A stretch of 64,000 bases of DNA from Combretum micranthum. Its lineage: Eukaryota > Streptophyta > Magnoliopsida > Myrtales > Combretaceae. Numbering within the stretch: the first letter of the stretch is position 1; every line of letters begins with the position of its first letter. Of the stretch, positions 59,271-64,000 are shown one piece after another. The notes under the pieces are model-generated. The model was given only the letters and a program-made list of their open reading frames with translations, was not told where the DNA came from and ran no database searches. Made by a program: the position numbers and the translations under genes. The stretch lies in NCBI GenBank assembly GCA_024138025.1, contig JAMXBD010000095.1, positions 868,001 through 932,000 on the forward strand, read 5' to 3'.

Positions 59271-60310
59271 GAAAGGAATTTGCTAAAACCATCATTGCTA
59301 AAGAGTCACCTTCTAGATTTGTAGAAAATAGACAATTGCATGTGTTTTTTTTTTTTCTTTTCAAAAAGTTCAACCAAAGTTTTTACTTCCTTTAGTGTTA
59401 CACAAGAAGGGATTGTTCACATTTATTTGAGAAAGAGAAAGAGAAATTGAAGCAATACTTATCATTATTGTCTCCTAGAGTATGCTTGACCAAAGATAAT
59501 TGATCTTTAGGTAAAATTTGAATTACATGTGCTTGACATGTTAATTCATTGATGGAGATTGGAAATTGTAAAAAAAATATCATTAATTTTTGTCAAATTA
59601 TTAGGCATGTTGGTGATGTTATTGGTAAGGCCATAGAAAAATATATTATTAGTTGGTTCATCACTAAGGTTCCCACCATTACTATTGAAAATGCTAGCTT
59701 GAATGATCTTGCTATGCAATATTTGTAAAAGGATTTTAATCTACTCTTTTAACGAAGTGTGAATTCTTGCATGTGAGATATTGCACTCACATTTTGATTT
59801 TGACTTTTAACAATGGGTTGAAAGTGTTAGATGAGTCAATCGCTAAGATTTGAGCAACAACTAAATATATAAGGTCATCCCTAGCAAGGTTAGCAAAGTT
59901 TAAGCATTGTATGGAACAAAAAAATATTGAAATTATAATCTATTGTGTGTTGATGTTGAGACTAGGTAGAATTCCACCTATTTGATGTTGGGGTCAGCAA
60001 CAAAATTTGAGAAGGCATTTGAGGAGGATTGAGCTTATACCAGTAATTTTTTTTCCTTCTTTAAGAATATGTTATGATGTAACAATGATAACTTATGGAA
60101 CTTCTTACTCCAATTGTAATGAGATTGTTCGATAAATTTTTAATGTTGCATATGAGTTAATAAATGATGTCAGAACAGTGAGAGATCTATAAGGATGATA
60201 TTGAGAGAATGAATGTGAAGCATGATAGATATTAGGGTAATCTTAACCATATGAACATGTTGTTTTTGTTGCTATGGTGCTTGATCCATCAATATGTCTT
60301 AATTAGAAAG
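59230..60310 (+). pseudogene. hAT transposase, N-terminal and central part
   Basis: With frame changes the plus strand reads DECRKEFAKTIIAKESPSRF (59260-59320), then LFEKEKEKLKQYLSLLSPR and VCLTKDN with a stop where a Trp is usual. VPTITIENASLNDLAMQYL follows (59670-59730), then NGLKVLDESIAKI, YIRSSLARLAKFKHC, and EHVVFVAMVLDP (about 60255-60290). This is the order in plant hAT transposases up to the block where the minus-strand half begins. The BED zinc finger is not seen. Several stops and shifts are present. Confidence 0.82.
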
Positions 60311-60539
60311 ATCAAACATGATAGAAGTGTCACTTGAACTTAAAAAAGAATAAAGAGTGAGCTAAAACCCAATATGTATTACCATAAACATTAGCGCATG
60401 AGCACATATTAGCACATTCATATACAAGCATACAACTAATGCAACAAATAGTTATTTCATTATCTCTTAATGTAAGCCCATCATTCAACACAGAGATAAC
60501 TAGTATTCCAAACACACTTTTATGTAATATATAAATATA

Positions 60540-61654
60540 TGATGGGTACTTCCAACAATCATGAGTCCAAAACCTAGATCACCCATAATCGTGTCCAAGC
60601 AGAACTCCACAAAGGGAAAACATCATGTAAAGATCATTAGGGTCCTGCGTTAACATCATTGGTACTTCAGTCCACCAACCACAGATTAAGCAATGCAATA
60701 AACAAATTTTATAGCTGAAGATTTAGTTAATCAATTTAGGATTCTATCTTAAATAAACATAAGTAAAAAAATAAGGTAATACATTCCTAGAATATCATCG
60801 TAGCGCATGATCGAAGATATAAGAATCCTAGTCATTGATATGACAAGTAATGAAAAAGGTATTATAGAGGGTCGTTCGGTAATTGGGCTTTTGGCCTAAT
60901 TTAATACCATGGGCCGGTCTTTTCGAGTCAGTGATAGGGCTAAAAGACCGAGTCCATTAAGGAATGTCGTAAGGAGATTTGGCTTGGTAGGCTCGGAATA
61001 GGGATCATTGGATTGGTTCATTTTCCGCTCTTGGCGTAATATGGTTTTCTTATGCATGAAAAGTAGATTCTAAAAATATCTTCCCGGTTAATTTGGGTTT
61101 TGTTTGAATAAAATAGGGCTTATGTGGACTAAAATAGGCCTTCATCTTTTTTATATTGAGAATGGGCTTCTTCTATATAATAAAAGCGATCAAGCCCATT
61201 TCCAACGCAGCTTACTACTATAAGAAAAAAGGCTTTAATATAAGCCTATCGGATCATTATAAAATGATCAGATGGTCACTTACAACACTTGATCTCAACC
61301 ATTCATCTAAAAGTCATCCAATGGCTACCATCAGCCTCCAACATCTATAAATGAGAGGCTTCTCCTCTCATTTGAGATGATTTTGCATATTACTAAGATT
61401 AAAAACAATGCAAAAACTTTGCTAAAATATCTCAAAAAAAGATCAAAGCATCTATTTTATGAAGAACAAGTAAAAAATAATTGAATCTATCTGATTTGAT
61501 ATTCTATCACACTCGTGCATTCGAGAAACCAGGTTTGCCTGATCCTCTTTCTATAACTCTCTCTGCGACATTCTACAGGTGTCATTAGTTCAAGGCTTTG
61601 TTGGTCGATCGACATGCTTATCGCACGTGATCGACTAGTTGCAGTAAACCTACA
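60540..61654 (+). mobile_element. Probable solo LTR (1115 bp)
   Basis: Starts TGATGGGTAC, ends AACCTACA, and is flanked by ATATA (60535-60539 and 61655-61659). A TATA box (61346-61354) is followed by a GAGGCTTCTCCTCTCATTTG stretch like the transcript starts of other plant LTRs. There is no coding sequence, primer site or second copy. In AT-rich DNA an ATATA match can arise by chance, so the boundaries are less certain than the LTR identity. Confidence 0.55.
61346..61354 (+). promoter_or_regulatory. TATA box in probable solo LTR
   Basis: TATAAATGA directly before a short inverted GAGAGGCTTCTCCTCTC segment, about 800 bases into the LTR. Confidence 0.5.
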
Positions 61655-61659
61655 ATATA

Positions 61660-64000
61660 GGTATTTAGCATCATCTGTATTCTTAAACTCATTTGTTGCA
61701 TATTGGTCTTACATACTTCTACATAAATTAAATGGGCATAATACATTTTTGTCGTTCTTTTGAAAAAAAAATTATCATAATATAGTTTATAACAATTATT
61801 ACCATTTTACAAGCAATATTGCATTAGGTAGATGCGATTTTTGAAAAAGCCACAAAAATGGCATTTATAACGTGCGATTTTAAATAATTACTATCATTAT
61901 TGAATCGTATGCCAGACATGTAATTTACCAAAAATTCCATGTGTAAGAAAACATGCGATTTTGCTACACTAATTTAATAATTATATAAAATCAATCTTAT
62001 TTGCATAATTATTTTCTTAAGTGTTGTAGAGAAGGAAAAGAATTCTAACTTTTGTCTATCATTTGGCTATTGATGTGAAATTGGTATTAAATTTGGTTTT
62101 ATCTTGATTTCAAGACTTATGTGTAAGTGAACCTTAAGGAAAGGAATTGAATGTGTCCTATGAGTTTTAAAAAGAATTTCACTAGTTTGAAGTAGTTATA
62201 TTGAACATGACCAATACACGAGCTCATGTGGGGATTGTATGAATCAAATAAGCTAAATATAACGATACATGAGCTCATGCAAAAGGTCATGTAGTTCACA
62301 AAAGCTAAACATGACCTACACACAAGCTTATGCAAGGTGTTGTGTGATTTGCAAAGGCTAAATACAACCCATACACAAGCTCATCTGGATGTGTTGGTGT
62401 AGAAACATCATATTTGTGAATTTTCCTTTTATTCTTAACCAATAAATGTTCTCAATATTTCCATATCAACATGCATCACTCCAACGCCATTCCAATCACA
62501 TGTTTACATATTCCTAATAAGAATAACACTCAAGATATCAAATTAATAACAAAACCACATTACTTAGTTGTAACACTTCAATCTTTCTTTTCTTCTTGAA
62601 TTTCTTATGTTCCCAACCTTTGTGATTTTTAAAAAGTTCTTTTCAAGGATTCACTGTCCTCTCTAGAAACGTCATTATCAATACTTAAACGCCAAAATTT
62701 TTTGTTATTTGTATATTTATCTTGTCGGAAACAACAAGAAAATGGAAGGAACACCAGTTACCACAAAATTATGTTTGAGATTCTTCAAGAGCTGCAAATA
62801 ATGGTTAGGAGGATGAGGAAGAAATTGCATTGACGTAAAGGAAAAATAATAAATAACAGTTATGTTTCTTAGGATTTAAATATATTTCTCATCCAACGTA
62901 TTTGTTGGATTTTATACTAGGATGAAATTGCCCTATTTAAAAGAATAAAATTACACTTTTGTCATTCTGTATAATTAAATATATTTAGGTTATTATATAA
63001 ACTAATACTAAAATCATCGCATTATGAATTTATTTGGTTTGAATGTAAATTCCTTAATATAATGCTAGTCAAAATAGAAATCAAATCCAAGATGCAAAAT
63101 CACATTTAGTTATAAAAACAAACATTTTAGTGGACAAAAATTACACATATAATAATTATTTATTAAGTCATTCTTCTGATATACCATGAGTAATTACGAA
63201 AAAATATTTCTTCTTAAATCGCAATAATTACCCATTGATTTGTTTGAACAAATGAATACTAAAGTACTACCCTTTTGTATTTTTCTAAAATGTTTATCAA
63301 CTCCGTAAATTTTAACCTAAAAACTATTATTGATTCTCCATGCACTTTTTACTTGGTTGGTTTTATAAGTTATGTTTATTTGTTGGCAGATTATAGATAC
63401 ATATATATTTTTTAATTTTTTTCTAACAAATTATTTATAAAAAATTAGATACAGATAAAAAAATAGGTAGTTCTTATTAAAAATCAAATAAATCAAATAT
63501 AGATAAAATATAAATATCAATCGGATATATTTACACATATCATTTTAAAAAATATAAATATACAAATGAAAAATAGATCATCCAAACAGAACCTAAAACT
63601 GCATAGAAAACAAAATTATGCCTAATAATCCTATTTGAGTCCCCCATTAAAATCAAAAAAGTAAAGGGGAAATCATTCAATACGTATTTCAAATATCCTT
63701 CGAAAAATAGGGTATATTTGTTGAGTTTAACAATAAAAAATAATTATGATAACCAATGATCTTACAATCTAATTATATTTAATTTAGGTCATTATTTTTA
63801 AGGTATTAAGTTCAATTTATCATATTAGAACATTATAATAATTCTACATGGTTTTATTACAAGAGCGATTATGGCTTACCGAAAAAAAAATAATTCTAGT
63901 AGTTAAAAAAAAAAAAATGATTCTGTTACGGCCACATGCGATGTGGCCCTATTAAGAATAAAGCTTTATTCCCATTATGGCTACGAGGAGCCAAAAGACA
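61660..64000. other. AT-rich intergenic DNA to the window end
   Basis: No gene is recognised. It holds a 52-bp tandem repeat (62195-62395) and two adjacent palindromes near the end (63930-63970). Confidence 0.6.
62195..62395. repeat. Tandem repeat, 52-bp unit, four copies
   Basis: The AGCTCATG-type anchor recurs at 62221, 62272, 62325 and 62378, giving spacings of 51, 53 and 53 bases. Units share AAGCTAAATA, CATACACAAGCTCAT and GTCATGT-like parts, and are moderately diverged. Confidence 0.8.

Noticed and set aside
62195..62395. CRISPR-like array
   Set aside because: The units are contiguous and diverged throughout, with no constant repeat separated by unique spacers, and the genome is a plant's.
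1..64000. A novel defence, biosynthetic or regulatory gene cluster
   Set aside because: Only two host genes are recognised, they are from unrelated known families, and the rest is explained by transposable elements and AT-rich DNA.

Overview
The window is nuclear DNA from a flowering plant, probably a eudicot. The signs are spliced genes with GT-AG introns, very AT-rich intergenic DNA, retrotransposons primed by plant initiator-Met tRNA, and two plant gene families (a RABG3/Rab7 GTPase and an organ-specific, DUF2775-type protein). No bacterial or viral operon and no CRISPR array is present. The species cannot be named from the sequence alone.

Layout. Positions 1-3390 hold the 3' part of a decayed Ty3/gypsy chromovirus (+). 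Positions 3572-19423 hold a complete but broken Tekay/Del-like chromovirus (-) bounded by the target duplication TACTA. A 7.1-kb block (7260-14358), a giant ~5.3-kb solo LTR, has inserted into its RNase H region, and a further 1.79-kb solo LTR (11285-13074) has inserted into that block. The upstream LTR of the chromovirus carries a MULE-like foldback element (18356-19277). From 19.4 to 28 kb there is AT-rich repeat-derived DNA, including a decayed array of ~170-bp tandem repeats.

Host genes. A seven-exon RABG3 gene (+) lies at 28145-32615, with a dead copia fragment in its third intron. A two-exon organ-specific protein gene (-) lies at 49139-50427. The two have no evident functional link: one is a vacuolar/late-endosomal trafficking GTPase, the other a small secreted repeat protein.

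Between the two genes sits a fairly well preserved Ty1/copia element (-, 34474-47963, target duplication AGTGT). A second giant 5.04-kb solo LTR (40619-45658, target duplication GTTTT) of the same family as that at 7260-14358 has inserted into its leader. To the right of 50.6 kb are a MULE (51737-53842) with a hAT-type element nested inside (52064-52850), a rearranged hAT transposase pseudogene in head-to-head pieces (58.6-60.3 kb), a probable solo LTR (60540-61654), a 52-bp tandem repeat and unremarkable AT-rich DNA.

No clearly new biological system was found. The most unusual signals are the ~5-kb LTRs with internal nucleosome-sized tandem repeats, GCCGGC-type repeats just upstream of the TATA box in two apparently unrelated LTR families, and the well-bounded nested insertions that allow relative dating.
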